Shown: positions 35,530-43,922 of the stretch, piece by piece
Position numbering within the stretch: the stretch's first letter is position 1
How the letters are laid out: every line of letters begins with the position of its first letter
Source: G963667915 sp965197385
GTDB lineage: Bacteria > Acidobacteriota > Vicinamibacteria > Vicinamibacterales > UBA823
Direction: 5' to 3'
Length of the DNA stretch: 64,000 bases
Assembly (NCBI GenBank): GCA_965197385.1
Contig: CBDANA010000009.1
Coordinates: 124,001 to 188,000 of the forward strand
The notes under the pieces: generated by a model
What the model saw: only the letters and a program-made list of their open reading frames with translations
The model's database searches: none
Told to the model about the DNA's origin: nothing
Made by a program: the position numbers and the translations under genes

Positions 35530-36141
35530 TTACCGCTGGGTGGCAATCAGTGACCAGGGATACCTCCCCACGTTGATCTTCACGAGCATGTAGGTAAGCC
35601 CGCCCGGGTCCGGCTGAGACAGATGTGGCGTGTTCGGTGGAATGCTAATCATGTCGCCAGCCTTGACCCGGTAGTTGCGGCCGCCGTTGATCGGTTGACC
35701 ACGATACTCGCCGGGTCGATTCGGAACGGCCTTCCGGCCCTCGATCTCCCCACCGACAACCAGCGTGCCGCTGCCCGCCACGATGATGTAAAAGTCCGTG
35801 ACGCCCTCGTGCTGTTCGGCGCGTGGTGGCTGGTTGCGCGGGTAGCGATGCAGGAAGTTGAAGGCATGCGTGGGGGTAATCGGCAACTCCACCAGACCGC
35901 GGGGACTGCCTACTGGCTGTCCGTTCGCGACCCTGGCCGCCAGCTCGGTATGGGCCTGCCGCAGGTCGTCGATCGACCAGTAGACGGTTTCACCCTGATT
36001 CGGAGCGAGCGGAACGGTCGTCCACGCTGGCGGCTGGGAAGCCGTCTGACCCGACGCCGATCCAACAGGGCTCATCATGTAGCCCGCCAGGTAGCCGAGT
36101 ATTACCGCGCCGACCAACATCACCGGAGTCATTCGCCTCAT
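35530..36141 (-). CDS. Secreted cupin-domain protein
   Basis: A 203-aa protein with an N-terminal membrane or signal segment ('PVMLVGAVILGYLAGYMMSP'). Cupin core: 'RAEQHEGVTDFYIIVAGSGT' and 'VKAGDMISIPPNTPHLSQPD', with His residues for a metal. One cupin domain; function unknown. GGAGG stands upstream of the ATG. Confidence 0.8.
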   Translation of the reverse strand: MRRMTPVMLVGAVILGYLAGYMMSPVGSASGQTASQPPAWTTVPLAPNQGETVYWSIDDLRQAHTELAARVANGQPVGSPRGLVELPITPTHAFNFLHRYPRNQPPRAEQHEGVTDFYIIVAGSGTLVVGGEIEGRKAVPNRPGEYRGQPINGGRNYRVKAGDMISIPPNTPHLSQPDPGGLTYMLVKINVGRYPWSLIATQR

Positions 36142-36236
36142 GATGGAACCTCCTCCTTTGTGAGAAACCGTTCTGTTGCGTGCTGTCTAGTTCGTGGACA
36201 AACGGTGCTCAAGCGACGTTCCGTGAAGATTCTGCG

Positions 36237-36299
36237 CTACCGTCCCGTCGGCACCCGCGCCTGGAGGTCCTGGTGCCAGTTGAGGACGACGACGATCTG
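36237..36299 (-). pseudogene. Kinase-gene C-terminal tail
   Basis: The minus strand reads Q-I-V-V-V-L-N-W-H-Q-D-L-Q-A-R-V-P-T-G-R-stop, the clearest copy of the acidobacterial kinase C-terminus in this window. No kinase body is present upstream. Confidence 0.7.
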
Positions 36300-36428
36300 A
36301 GCGGTCGAGATCACTTGGCGTCACTGGACCCCTCTAAGAGGCGCCTGTCAGCCGCGCCTCGCGACCGGGACTGACCGACATAAGGAGCTCGCACTTGCCC
36401 CGGTCAGAACTGGCTGCTGGGTGAGTGC

Positions 36429-36875
36429 CTACCGCAGCAACAGGTCCGCGAAGCGCTCGACCGCCATCGGGTCGCTCTGGTACATCGGGACATAGTGATC
36501 GAGGCCAGAGTCGCCAAAGGTTGGGGCGAGTTCGGACAGCGCGTTGAACACCGCATCGCGTCGAATCAGATTGATCTTCCAGCGCGTCAGCGGGCCGCCG
36601 CCCAACTCGGTCAGCGGGATTTCGAGTTCCGCGTACCATCCCTCCGACATCGGCACCGCCGCCGCCACGAAGCCACTATTCCATCCGATGTCGCGGCCCC
36701 GCAGATCCACCACTGTGCTGCGTGCGGTGACCAGGAAGCCGTAGACCTCGCCGGCAGCGCTCAACTGCACGCGGAAGTAGTCGTCCCGGAGCGCACGGGG
36801 GTTGTCGCGACCCTCCGCCCCCAGGTCCGCGACCCCCGGCGCAGCCGGTGCGCCTCGAGATCGGCGATCAGCCAC
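36429..36875 (-). pseudogene. C-terminal fragment of a CBM9/DUF5916-like protein
   Basis: The frame reads 'NPRALRDDYFRVQLSAAGEV', 'WNSGFVAAAVPMSEGWYAEL', 'EIPLTELGGGPLTRWKINLI' and 'RRDAVFN', matching the second half of a CBM9-like domain ('..W..ELAIP...L......W..N..R'). The N-terminal part is missing: upstream the DNA is metallophosphoesterase in another frame, so a deletion joined two genes. Confidence 0.65.
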
Positions 36876-37590
36876 TCAGTCTGCGCCTCGCCCAGGTCAA
36901 ACGGGGCGTCCCGCTCATTGCTGTTGAGGGCGATGCTGTGCGCGTTGCCGTAGTCGAAGGAGTAGTACACCTCCCCCTGTTCGTCAGGCAGTGAGTGGTA
37001 GCTGTAGTAGTGCTCGGCATTCTGCTCGTGATTGCCCAGACATGGGAACAGCGGCACGTATTCGGACAGCCCGCGTAGCGGATCGAAGTACCGCTCCTTC
37101 CACTGTTCGTACTCGGACCCGGCCGCGACGAGGTCGCCGGTGCTCAGGACGAACGCAGGCCCGAGCGCCATGATTTGCCTGACGTTGCGGGCGTGCGTAC
37201 CGGGGTTCGGCCGGTTGTCGCCGTACACGACGAAGCGGTAATTGGGCGTGCCAGGTGGGGGGCAGTCGTGAACGACGCGGGCGCAAGGATTCGGTCGGCA
37301 TACCTGACACGGTAGTCGTACTTCGTGGAAGCTTCGAGACCGGCGATGTGCACCTCGTGAATGGTACGAGGCTCGGGCTCGGTAGCCCGACCGCGGAAGC
37401 TGCCCGCCTCTCCGAACTCCACCGTTCCCACGACCGGTTCGGTGGTCTCCCACATGACCGTGATGCCGTCCGGCGTGACGTTCTGGAGATACGGCGCGAT
37501 GTAAAGGTCAGGAGGGTCCCCCGCCGGATCCGTGGCCGGAGCCGCAAAAGCAGTGACCGAGACCGCCAGCAGAACGGCAATTCGACGCAT
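36850..37590 (-). pseudogene. Purple-acid-phosphatase-like metallophosphoesterase, frameshifted and truncated
   Basis: Starts at ATG 37590 with a signal peptide. A fibronectin-III-like domain follows ('YLQNVTPDGITVMWETTEPV', 'GLEASTKYDYRVRY'). The frame breaks at a run of six G (plus strand 37257-37262) after 'ILAPASFTTAP' and resumes as 'GTPNYRFVVYGDNRPNPGTH', with metal ligands in 'YGDNR', 'STGDLV' and 'CLGNHEQN'. It ends after 'EAQTEWLIADLEAHR', before the remaining His ligands, fused to the CBM9 fragment. Not functional as it stands. Confidence 0.75.
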
Positions 37591-37667
37591 CGACTAGTCT
37601 CCCTCCCCGGGGGCCAGATGGATGCGGCAGGCCACCCAATAGCGGGCTCGCCGGATGGGCGCTGCCT

Positions 37668-37733
37668 CTCGAACCTGGCACGAAGCTCGGTCTCTACCAA
37701 GTCGTCTCCGCCATCGGGGTGGGCAGTGCCGCG
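37668..37733 (+). pseudogene. N-terminal remnant of a Ser/Thr protein kinase
   Basis: The plus strand reads L-E-P-G-T-K-L-G-L-Y-Q-V-V-S-A-I-G-V-G-S, the usual start of an acidobacterial Hanks-type kinase ('GT.LG.YEV...IG.GGMG'). It degenerates before the full Gly-rich loop. Confidence 0.6.
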
Positions 37734-37830
37734 GCGCCCGCGCCGGCGCCGACGAGCAGCTGGCACCGGTCGCGGGCGACCGAGCCGCGGGGGGACGGCG
37801 CCGCCGACGAGCGATGGCGGCTTGGCATCG

Positions 37831-38982
37831 CTACGGCTCGGCCACCACGTACTTGGTGAACGACCCGCCGGTGAATCTTAGCGAGTTCGGGCCCTCCGCG
37901 GCATAGACATTGCCGTCGGCGTCAACGGCCACGCCCTCGCCCGCCGCTCCCTGGTACGGCCGGGTGTCGGCGTCGTGCGGGGGGATGAAGCCGGTGATGG
38001 CGTCCTCGTCGATGTGCCCAATCCGGACGCCGTTCTTCCAGGGGAAGTGGCGCGCCGGACTCGACTCCGAGTCGATCGCGTACAGCGTGCCGTCATCCGT
38101 GATGAAGAAGCCGCTGATGCGCCCGTACGTGTAGCGCGAGTCGAGATAGTTGCCTTCCTGGTCGAAGATCTCGAGGCGGTGGTTGCCGCGGTCCGCGACC
38201 CAGAGGCGGCCCTGGGCGTCGAACTCGAGCGCGTGCGGCGTGCGGAACTCGCCGTGCAGTGAGCCGATCTGTCCCCACTCCTTCAGGTAGGTGCCGTCCG
38301 CGGCGAACTTGATGATGCGCCCGGTCGAGCCCTCCGGGTGAGGCGGGTCGCTCTGCCCGTTGTGTCCGTCACTCACGAAGATGCTGCCGTCCGGCCCGAC
38401 GATCACGTCGGTGGGCTGATTGAGCTGACCCGGCTCGCTGCCCGGCTGGCCCGCCACGCCGAGCGACATCAGCAGTTCGCCGTCGGGACTGAACTTATGG
38501 ACCTGGTGGCCCCTGGTCCCCGCCTCGTTCCCGGCGAAGTCGGTCACCCAGACGTTCCCGTCGCTGTCCGCGTGGATGCCGTGGGGCGTGACGAAGATGT
38601 CGGCGCCGAAGTTGGCGAGCAGCTCACCGGTGTTCCGGTCGAACTTGAAGATCGGATCGACCGGGTTGGTCTCGCAGTTGACCGGGCCACCGCTCGAGGC
38701 GCCCGCGCCGCAGCGCTCGTACGCCCAGATGTGCCCGTCGATCGGATCGATGTCGATGCCGGCCGTCGAGCCCCACTCCCGCCCCTCGGGTAACGTGCCC
38801 CAGTTGCGCATCACGGTTGGGGCCGGGTTCGGCAGCCCGTCTCCCGTGATCGGGTTGCCAGCGGCCACGGCCGCCATGGCGTCTGCCATGGCCTCCGGCG
38901 TGTCGGATTCGGAGGCGCAGCCGGCCAGCAGGAACACGGTGCAAATGAACAACACGGACTTCATGGTTCGCAACGATGACAT
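37831..38982 (-). CDS. NHL-type beta-propeller lipoprotein
   Basis: 383 aa from the ATG at 38982 (GGGAG 6 nt upstream). Lipobox 'FLLAGC'. Six-bladed NHL repeats: 'FVTPHGIHADSDGNVWVTDF', 'LNQPTDVIVGPDGSIFVSDG', 'FRTPHALEFDAQGRLWVADR', 'GNHRLEIFDQEGNYL', 'GEGVAVDADGNVYAAEG'. The fold is shared with peptidyl-alpha-hydroxyglycine lyase and with many non-enzymatic propellers; no enzyme claim can be made. Cell-envelope location. Confidence 0.86.
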   Translation of the reverse strand: MSSLRTMKSVLFICTVFLLAGCASESDTPEAMADAMAAVAAGNPITGDGLPNPAPTVMRNWGTLPEGREWGSTAGIDIDPIDGHIWAYERCGAGASSGGPVNCETNPVDPIFKFDRNTGELLANFGADIFVTPHGIHADSDGNVWVTDFAGNEAGTRGHQVHKFSPDGELLMSLGVAGQPGSEPGQLNQPTDVIVGPDGSIFVSDGHNGQSDPPHPEGSTGRIIKFAADGTYLKEWGQIGSLHGEFRTPHALEFDAQGRLWVADRGNHRLEIFDQEGNYLDSRYTYGRISGFFITDDGTLYAIDSESSPARHFPWKNGVRIGHIDEDAITGFIPPHDADTRPYQGAAGEGVAVDADGNVYAAEGPNSLRFTGGSFTKYVVAEP

Positions 38983-39053
38983 GGTCAACTCCCTTCGCGA
39001 CGATGCACTCGGTCGATTTGGATCGGTACAGTAGCACGAAGCGCCTAGTGGGT

Positions 39054-39374
39054 CAGAATTGTCTACGGCACTGGGACGCAGCTTTCAGTTCCTCGAACTG
39101 GCGCTCGCAGCGCAACTACCCACGAGACGTCCTCCACGGTCCACCTCGTCGGGGCGCAGGTCTACGAACGGCGCTTGCCGCGCAGGGGCCGAGTGGCGCT
39201 CCCGACAAGGTGGCCGAGCTCATGCGAGTCTACTCACCCCTCGCAATCAAGCGAAGTTGTCGATGGGGAAAGGTACAAGGGGCCGAGCGTGGTGCCGGGT
39301 TCAAGGGACATGAAGGCTTTCCAAGATACGACGGGAATCGTGGACTATCTGCACATCTTGTCCCGACGCCACTC
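39054..39374. other. Intergenic stretch with a kinase-tail remnant
   Basis: At 39054-39105 the minus strand gives R-Q-F-E-E-L-K-A-A-S-Q-C before a stop, a degenerate kinase C-terminus. From 39106 to 39374 I see no convincing gene on either strand. Confidence 0.4.
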
Positions 39375-40040
39375 TCAGAACGCGAGCGCCAGCATCCCGG
39401 CACCCCAGACGAGCAAAGCGACACCGGTGGCGTAGCCGAACCAATGGCCTGCGGGTACACTCTTTTCGAACAGAACAAACAGGGCGAGGCCCGCGATCCA
39501 GTAGAGGTTCATCACCCCGCCGAAAAATAGGAGCCCCATCAGGCACCAGCAGCAGTCGACGCAGAAAGCGCCGTGCTCGAGACCCATACTTATCGCGCCA
39601 CGGGCGCCCCGCCGCCAATGGGTGCTAAGGAATGCAAGCGGCGATCGGCACTGGCGAAGACAAGCATGTTTAATCGGGGTGAGTTGGTAAACGCCCGCGG
39701 CGAGCAGCAGAACGTCGCCGAAGATCACGTTGGTCAGACGAGCATCGGTGAAAGGATACCGGTCCGCTCGAACCCCCACTGCAGGAACACCGCGACCAGG
39801 CTGAAGCCAGCCCAAGCGGCGAGATAGCCGACCGCGAAGAGGCTCGTCGCGACATGGGGATGGCCGGTTTCGCGCTGCTTGCGATTGACCATCGCGAACA
39901 AGAGGATCATCGGCGCCGCGCTGGGCAGCATCATCACCACCCTCATGATCCACCACATGAAGAACATCAGGACTGCATAGCCGGGCGTCCAGACCGCGGG
40001 CGCCATCATCGCCATGCCGGCCATGCCAATAGCCCGATGC
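39375..40040 (-). pseudogene. DUF2182 membrane protein, frameshifted and 5'-truncated
   Basis: Blocks in order: 'GMAGMAMMAPAVWTPGYAVL', 'FMWWIMRVVMMLPSAAPMIL', 'GYLAAWAGFSLVAVFLQWGF', then a one-base shift near 39745-39755, then 'NVIFGDVLLLAAGVYQLTPI', 'KHACLRQCRSPLAF', 'GLEHGAFCVDCCWCLMGLLF'. These are the helices and the Cys motif (CLRQC, FCVDCCW) of DUF2182 predicted metal-binding membrane proteins. The first helix is missing where a plus-strand gene fragment abuts. Confidence 0.78.
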
Positions 40041-40055
40041 GGCAGTGGCGCCACG

Positions 40056-40855
40056 ACGACGAGGAGGTCACGTATCCGACGTTCGAGCTGATCGAGAAGA
40101 ACTATCAACGACTGCGCGCGACCAAACCGGGCTTCAGGAACATCTGCGTGCACAAGGGGCTGGCGCCCGGTCCGCCCGACCCCGAGCGCGGGCATCCCGG
40201 CGACATGCTGAAGGCGGCCCGGGACTGGCCCAATCTCAATTTCATCACCTACCACGCGTGCATCCAGCCGTCGATGTTTATGGGCGCCGCGTTGGAGGAC
40301 GCGCGCTCGGGCGATCTGCGCGACGGCGTCACGAACATCAGGTGGACGACCGAGTATGCTCAGCTCGTCGCGCCGTTCCCCAACGTCTACGCCGAGCTGG
40401 GCACCACGTGGGCCTCGTCGGTCGTCACATTTCCGACCGTGGCGGCGCACTTGCTCGGGCAGCTCCTCACGTACATGGGAGAGGACCGCATCGTCTTCGG
40501 CTCGGATTCGGTCTGGTACGGATCACCGCAGTGGCAGATCGAGGCGCTGTGGCGGTTCCAGATTCCCGAAGCGCTGCGCGAGCGGTACGGCTATCCTGAG
40601 CTGACCGACGCGGCCAAGCGCAAGATCCTGGGCCTGACGTCGGCCCGGTTATATGGCATCGAGCCGATCGAGGATCCGGAGCGGCAAGCAGAGACCTATC
40701 GCCCCGTGCCGGCCGACTACGAGTCTCGGATCTCGGACGATCTGAAGACCATTCTGGAGTTTCCGGGCTTCGCCGGCGACAACATTGCCAGGATGCGTGA
40801 GGCGCACCTCGCGGCCGGCGTCGAGCCGAGCCACACACGGTATGGGTGGAGTTGA
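40056..40855 (+). pseudogene. Amidohydrolase (amidohydrolase_2 family), 5'-truncated
   Basis: About 265 residues of the C-terminal part of a TIM-barrel amidohydrolase: 'GFRNICVHKGLAPG', 'DWPNLNFITYHACIQPSMFM', 'FPNVYAELGTTWASSVVTFP', 'IVFGSDSVWYGSPQWQIEAL' with metal-ligand His and the catalytic Asp. The N-terminal HxH strand is absent; sequence upstream of about 40050 belongs to the opposite-strand DUF2182 remnant. A frame start exists upstream but encodes non-homologous residues. Confidence 0.75.
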
Positions 40856-40905
40856 GCCGCTTCCACAGCCGCATGCATGATAGAGGGCGGCATACGCTCC
40901 ATCTC

Positions 40906-41121
40906 GGTTCCACAGTCCGAAACCTGGAACGCGTGGGCGTCTCACGGTCTGCCGCGATGGCGATGGTCGGCCACAGGACCGAATCTATCTACCGCCGCTA
41001 TGCGATCATGGACGCGGGTACGCTGCGAGACGCCGCCGCGAAGATTGACGACGCCGTGGGCACACTTTCGGGCACACTGGCCACGGACGCGCGGTCAACC
41101 GCTGATGGCCGATCTGTCTAA
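40906..41121 (+). pseudogene. C-terminal end of a tyrosine recombinase (phage-type integrase)
   Basis: The frame reads 'STVRNLERVGVSRSAAMAMV', 'GHRTESIYRRYAIMDAGTLR' and 'DAAAKIDDAVGTLSGTLATD'. 'GHRTESIYRRY' carries the terminal part of the catalytic set (His and the nucleophile Tyr). The R-containing 'HDLRR' box just before is already lost. It stands 14 bp from a tRNA 3' fragment, the usual layout of an integrated element. Confidence 0.75.
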
Positions 41122-41134
41122 CCTGTTGAAAATA

Positions 41135-41194
41135 TGGTGCCGAAGGTGGGACTCGAACCCACACGGGATGTGATCCCACGGGATTTTGAATCCG
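41135..41194 (-). tRNA. 3' fragment of a tRNA-Leu (CAA), att-like
   Basis: The minus strand reads GGATTCAAAATCC (loop TTCAAAA, anticodon CAA) followed by a variable arm, the T-arm GTGGGTTCGAGTCCCAC, acceptor strand CTTCGGC, A and CCA. The matching 5' acceptor GCCGAAG and a D-arm are not present within the next 30 bp; an IS5 copy starts at 41224. This is therefore a partial copy, as left by an element that integrates in tRNA 3' ends, or by the IS insertion. Confidence 0.65.
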
Positions 41195-41223
41195 GTCCCT
41201 GCATTACAGTCCTCACGGTCTAG

Positions 41224-42519
41224 CAGGCTGCTGAAGAACCCGGGTATCGGGCTGTTTTCTTAAGCATCATGCGGGTAACGACCGCCCGACGACCGTGCGC
41301 ACGGGTGTGCGCTGACCCCGATGAGGGGGCCGGCGACACGCGCGGCCAGCGATCAGGGACACGTCGCCTCCAGATTCCGCAGGCGGACCAAGTTATAGGC
41401 CGTGGCGGCGAAAGTGAGCTGCCACTCGACGAGTGGGACGCCGCGAGGCCGGAGCTTGCGCAAACCACCGACGGTCTGCCTCCACCCAAAGACCTGTTCC
41501 ACGAGTTTTCGTTTCCGCTGACTCACGTGAGAACCCGCATGCCGGGTGGGCCGACCATCAATCGCCCGCCAGCGGACCTTCTGCGCCACGTGGGGCGTGA
41601 CGTCCCGGACGCGGACATCGGCGACGAAGCTCGCCACATCGTAGCCCTTGTCTGCTCCGACCGTGCTGCCCGGCGGCGCGCTGGCCTCCAGCAACAGTGC
41701 CGCCGCCTCGCGTTCGGCGGTCCCCGTCGCGTGGGTCGCACAGACGTTGGCGACGAGCCCCTGCCGATTATCCAACAGCACGTGGCCCAGAGACGCCAGC
41801 TTCGCCTCCTTCCCTTGGCCCTTCCGATGCAGCATCGCCGCCGGATCAGTCGTCGACTGGTGCGTGTCGTTGCGCCGCCGCTCGCCGTGGAAGTCGACCG
41901 TGGGATTCCCGGGGTCATCGGGGGGCGCGCGCGGCGCGGCGTCCCGGCATCGGAAGCTCTTCAGGCTGGCCCAGGCTTCCAACTGCGTCCCGTCCACCGT
42001 GAAATGCTCGTCCGAGAGCAGACCGGCCGCCCGGGCGTGGGCCTGGACCGCATCAACGAAGGCGGCCGCGCCATCTCCCGCCAGCAGCCGGTCACGATTC
42101 TTGGTAAACGTCGTGGGATGCCAGACCGGGTCGTCCATATGCAAGCCGACGAACCAGCGGAACAGCAGGTTGTCGTTGAGCTCTTCCAGCAGCAGCCGTT
42201 CGCTCCGGATCGTGTACAGCACCTGCAGCAACAGGGCCCGCAACAATGGCTCAGGCGGGATCGACGGACGTCCCGTCTTGGCGTACAGGCCGGCGAACCT
42301 GCGCGACATCGTCTTCAGCGCGTGATCCGTCAGCGCGCGGACCGCGCGGAGCGGAGGATCGGCCGGCACGCGCTGTTCCGGCGACCGGTAACTGAACATG
42401 TGATGGGTCTGCTCATCGTGTCCGCGCATGAGGTGGCTCCCTTCAGCAATATTGGGAGCATGGGAGTACGCCGGGATCGATCTGTCGATCCCATTCCATG
42501 GACTTTTTCAGCAGCCTGC
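41224..42519 (-). mobile_element. IS5-family element, copy B
   Basis: Flanked by CTAG on both sides (41220-41223 and 42520-42523); one extra C precedes the right CTAG compared with the other copies. Differs from copy A by only a few bases (for example C for T at the site equal to 2047, A for G at the site equal to 2086). Confidence 0.9.
41353..42429 (-). CDS. IS5-family transposase (copy B)
   Basis: 358 aa, identical in translation to copy A as far as read, with the full DDE set ('HFTVDGTQLEAWAS', 'GADKGYD', 'KRKLVEQVFGW'). Probably active. Confidence 0.9.
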   Translation of the reverse strand: MRGHDEQTHHMFSYRSPEQRVPADPPLRAVRALTDHALKTMSRRFAGLYAKTGRPSIPPEPLLRALLLQVLYTIRSERLLLEELNDNLLFRWFVGLHMDDPVWHPTTFTKNRDRLLAGDGAAAFVDAVQAHARAAGLLSDEHFTVDGTQLEAWASLKSFRCRDAAPRAPPDDPGNPTVDFHGERRRNDTHQSTTDPAAMLHRKGQGKEAKLASLGHVLLDNRQGLVANVCATHATGTAEREAAALLLEASAPPGSTVGADKGYDVASFVADVRVRDVTPHVAQKVRWRAIDGRPTRHAGSHVSQRKRKLVEQVFGWRQTVGGLRKLRPRGVPLVEWQLTFAATAYNLVRLRNLEATCP

Positions 42520-42642
42520 CTAGCACGGTAGGTCCTTCCGAACTCAACAACTTACACGAACAGGCGATGCCCATGTGGCGCGTCGTTTCTGGATGCATCT
42601 GTCTGGGTGTGGGGTAAAGCCAGGGTGAAGGAGGAAGTTTTG

Positions 42643-42720
42643 ATGCCTCCGCTGAGCTGTAAGAGCGGGCGTACTGAGCAAAGAGCAGCCGGACCAGGCA
42701 GCTTGAGGAGAGCGGGATGA
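42643..42720 (+). CDS. Tiny phage-like ORF, translationally coupled
   Basis: 25 residues (MPPLSCKSGRTEQRAAGPGS plus L-R-R-A-G) after a strong GAAGGAGG. Its TGA overlaps the ATG of the next small gene (ATGA). Length and context suggest a leader or tiny accessory gene of the prophage packaging block. No family recognised. Confidence 0.35.
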   Translation: MPPLSCKSGRTEQRAAGPGSLRRAG

Positions 42721-42893
42721 CGCAGACAGCCCTCGGGTCGTTCCTCACGAACAAGTTGCGGGAAAACGCGCACGTGCGCATTTGGAGGGGGGTTCCTTGT
42801 GAGGGCTGCGGGCAGCTCTTCACGCCGAAGAGAATTTGGCGCGGCGGAGGACGCGCTCATACGGGTACGCGCGGTGTTGTGGGGTGCAGCTAG
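42717..42893 (+). CDS. Small Cys-pair protein upstream of terminase
   Basis: 58 aa with 'ENAHVRIWRGVPCEGCGQLF' followed by 'TPKRIWRGGGRAHTGT', a CxxC of zinc-ribbon type plus basic residues. ATGA overlap with the preceding frame and GGAGAG upstream. The small-terminase frame begins right after its stop. Likely a phage DNA-packaging-region accessory protein; the exact role is unknown. Confidence 0.5.
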   Translation: MTQTALGSFLTNKLRENAHVRIWRGVPCEGCGQLFTPKRIWRGGGRAHTGTRGVVGCS

Positions 42894-42908
42894 GTGAGAA
42901 TAGCCGTG

Positions 42909-43472
42909 ATGGCGAAGAACGGACTGACCCCGAAGCAGACGCGATTTGTGGCTGAGTACTTGGTCGATCTTAATGCGACCCTGGCGGCGATCCGGGCTGG
43001 CTACAGCGCGAAAACGGCGAATTATCAAGGGCCAGCAAACCTAGTAAAACCTAGTATCAAGGCGGCCATCGCGGCCAAGCAGGCTGAGCAGCTCAGGAAG
43101 GTGAATTTTACCGCTGAGGACGTGCTGCGGGAACTCGGACGGGTGGCGTTCGTGGACATGCGGGGGTTCTACCGTGCGGACGGTGCGCCGAAGCCGATGC
43201 ACGAGCTCACGCAAGAGCAGGGGGCAGTCCTGGCGCGGGTGGAGACGATTATTAAGAACGCCGAAGCTGGCGACGGGCACACCGACCGGATTCATAAACT
43301 GAGTCCCTGGGACAAGATGAAGGCGCTAGACCTCTTGGCGCGGCACTTCAAGCTGGTCGGAGACAAGATTGACGTGAACGTGACGGTGACCTACGAGGAG
43401 CGGCGCCAGCGCCTCGAGGAAGGGCGGGCGTGGGCGGCGAAGCTGCTGGAGGGCGAGGTGGTGGCCGGATGA
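42909..43472 (+). CDS. Phage terminase small subunit
   Basis: 187 aa from the ATG at 42909 ('MAKNGLTPKQTRFVAEYLVD', 'LNATLAAIRAGYSAKTANYQ', 'GPANLVKPSIKAAIAAKQAE'), the N-terminal HTH of the terminase_2/small-terminase family that recognises phage DNA. A GTG at 42894, directly after the previous stop, is an alternative start. Overlaps the large-subunit gene by ATGA at 43469-43472. Confidence 0.85.
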   Translation: MAKNGLTPKQTRFVAEYLVDLNATLAAIRAGYSAKTANYQGPANLVKPSIKAAIAAKQAEQLRKVNFTAEDVLRELGRVAFVDMRGFYRADGAPKPMHELTQEQGAVLARVETIIKNAEAGDGHTDRIHKLSPWDKMKALDLLARHFKLVGDKIDVNVTVTYEERRQRLEEGRAWAAKLLEGEVVAG

Positions 43473-43890
43473 CGCAGGTGGCCGTCAGCGCCGAAGCGCT
43501 CCACGAGCTCGAAAGCGAAGAAGCTACCGAGGTGGCGCGCTGCTACGATGACCCGTATCGCTTCGTCGTGACGATGTACCCCTGGAGGCGCCCCGTACGA
43601 CCCTAGAACACTTCGATGGTCCCGACGAGTGGCAGAAGCAGTTCCTGATCCGGCTGGGCGAGCATGTCAAGGCCCGGAAGTTCGACGGGCACACGGCGGT
43701 TGAGCCGATTCGGATGGCGGTGAGTTCGGGCCACGGCATTGGGAAGAGCACGATCGCGGCTTGGCTGGTCAACTGGATCATGGCGACCCGGCGGGACGCG
43801 CAGGGGACCATTACCGCGAACACGTTTTCGCAGCTCCAGACGAAGACCTGGGCTGCGGTGAACAACTGGACGAGGTCTGGGCGATCGACG
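43469..43890 (+). pseudogene. Phage terminase large subunit, frameshifted N-terminal fragment
   Basis: Begins 'MTQVAVSAEALHELESEEAT' and 'CYDDPYRFVVTMYPW', then needs a one-base shift near 43583 to continue 'LEHFDGPDEWQKQFLIRLGE', 'PIRMAVSSGHGIGKSTIAAW' (Walker A G-H-G-I-G-K-S) and 'FSQLQTKTWAAVNNWT'. It is cut off at about 43890, just before the hisA stop. The ATPase centre beyond Walker A and the nuclease domain are missing. Confidence 0.78.
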
Positions 43891-43922
43891 TCCTCTGGAA
43901 GCCGCGAACAGCCGGTTCGGAG

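Noticed and set aside
41135..41220. Functional tRNA-Leu gene
   Set aside because: The 5' acceptor strand and the D-arm are missing; only the 3' 60 bases fit.
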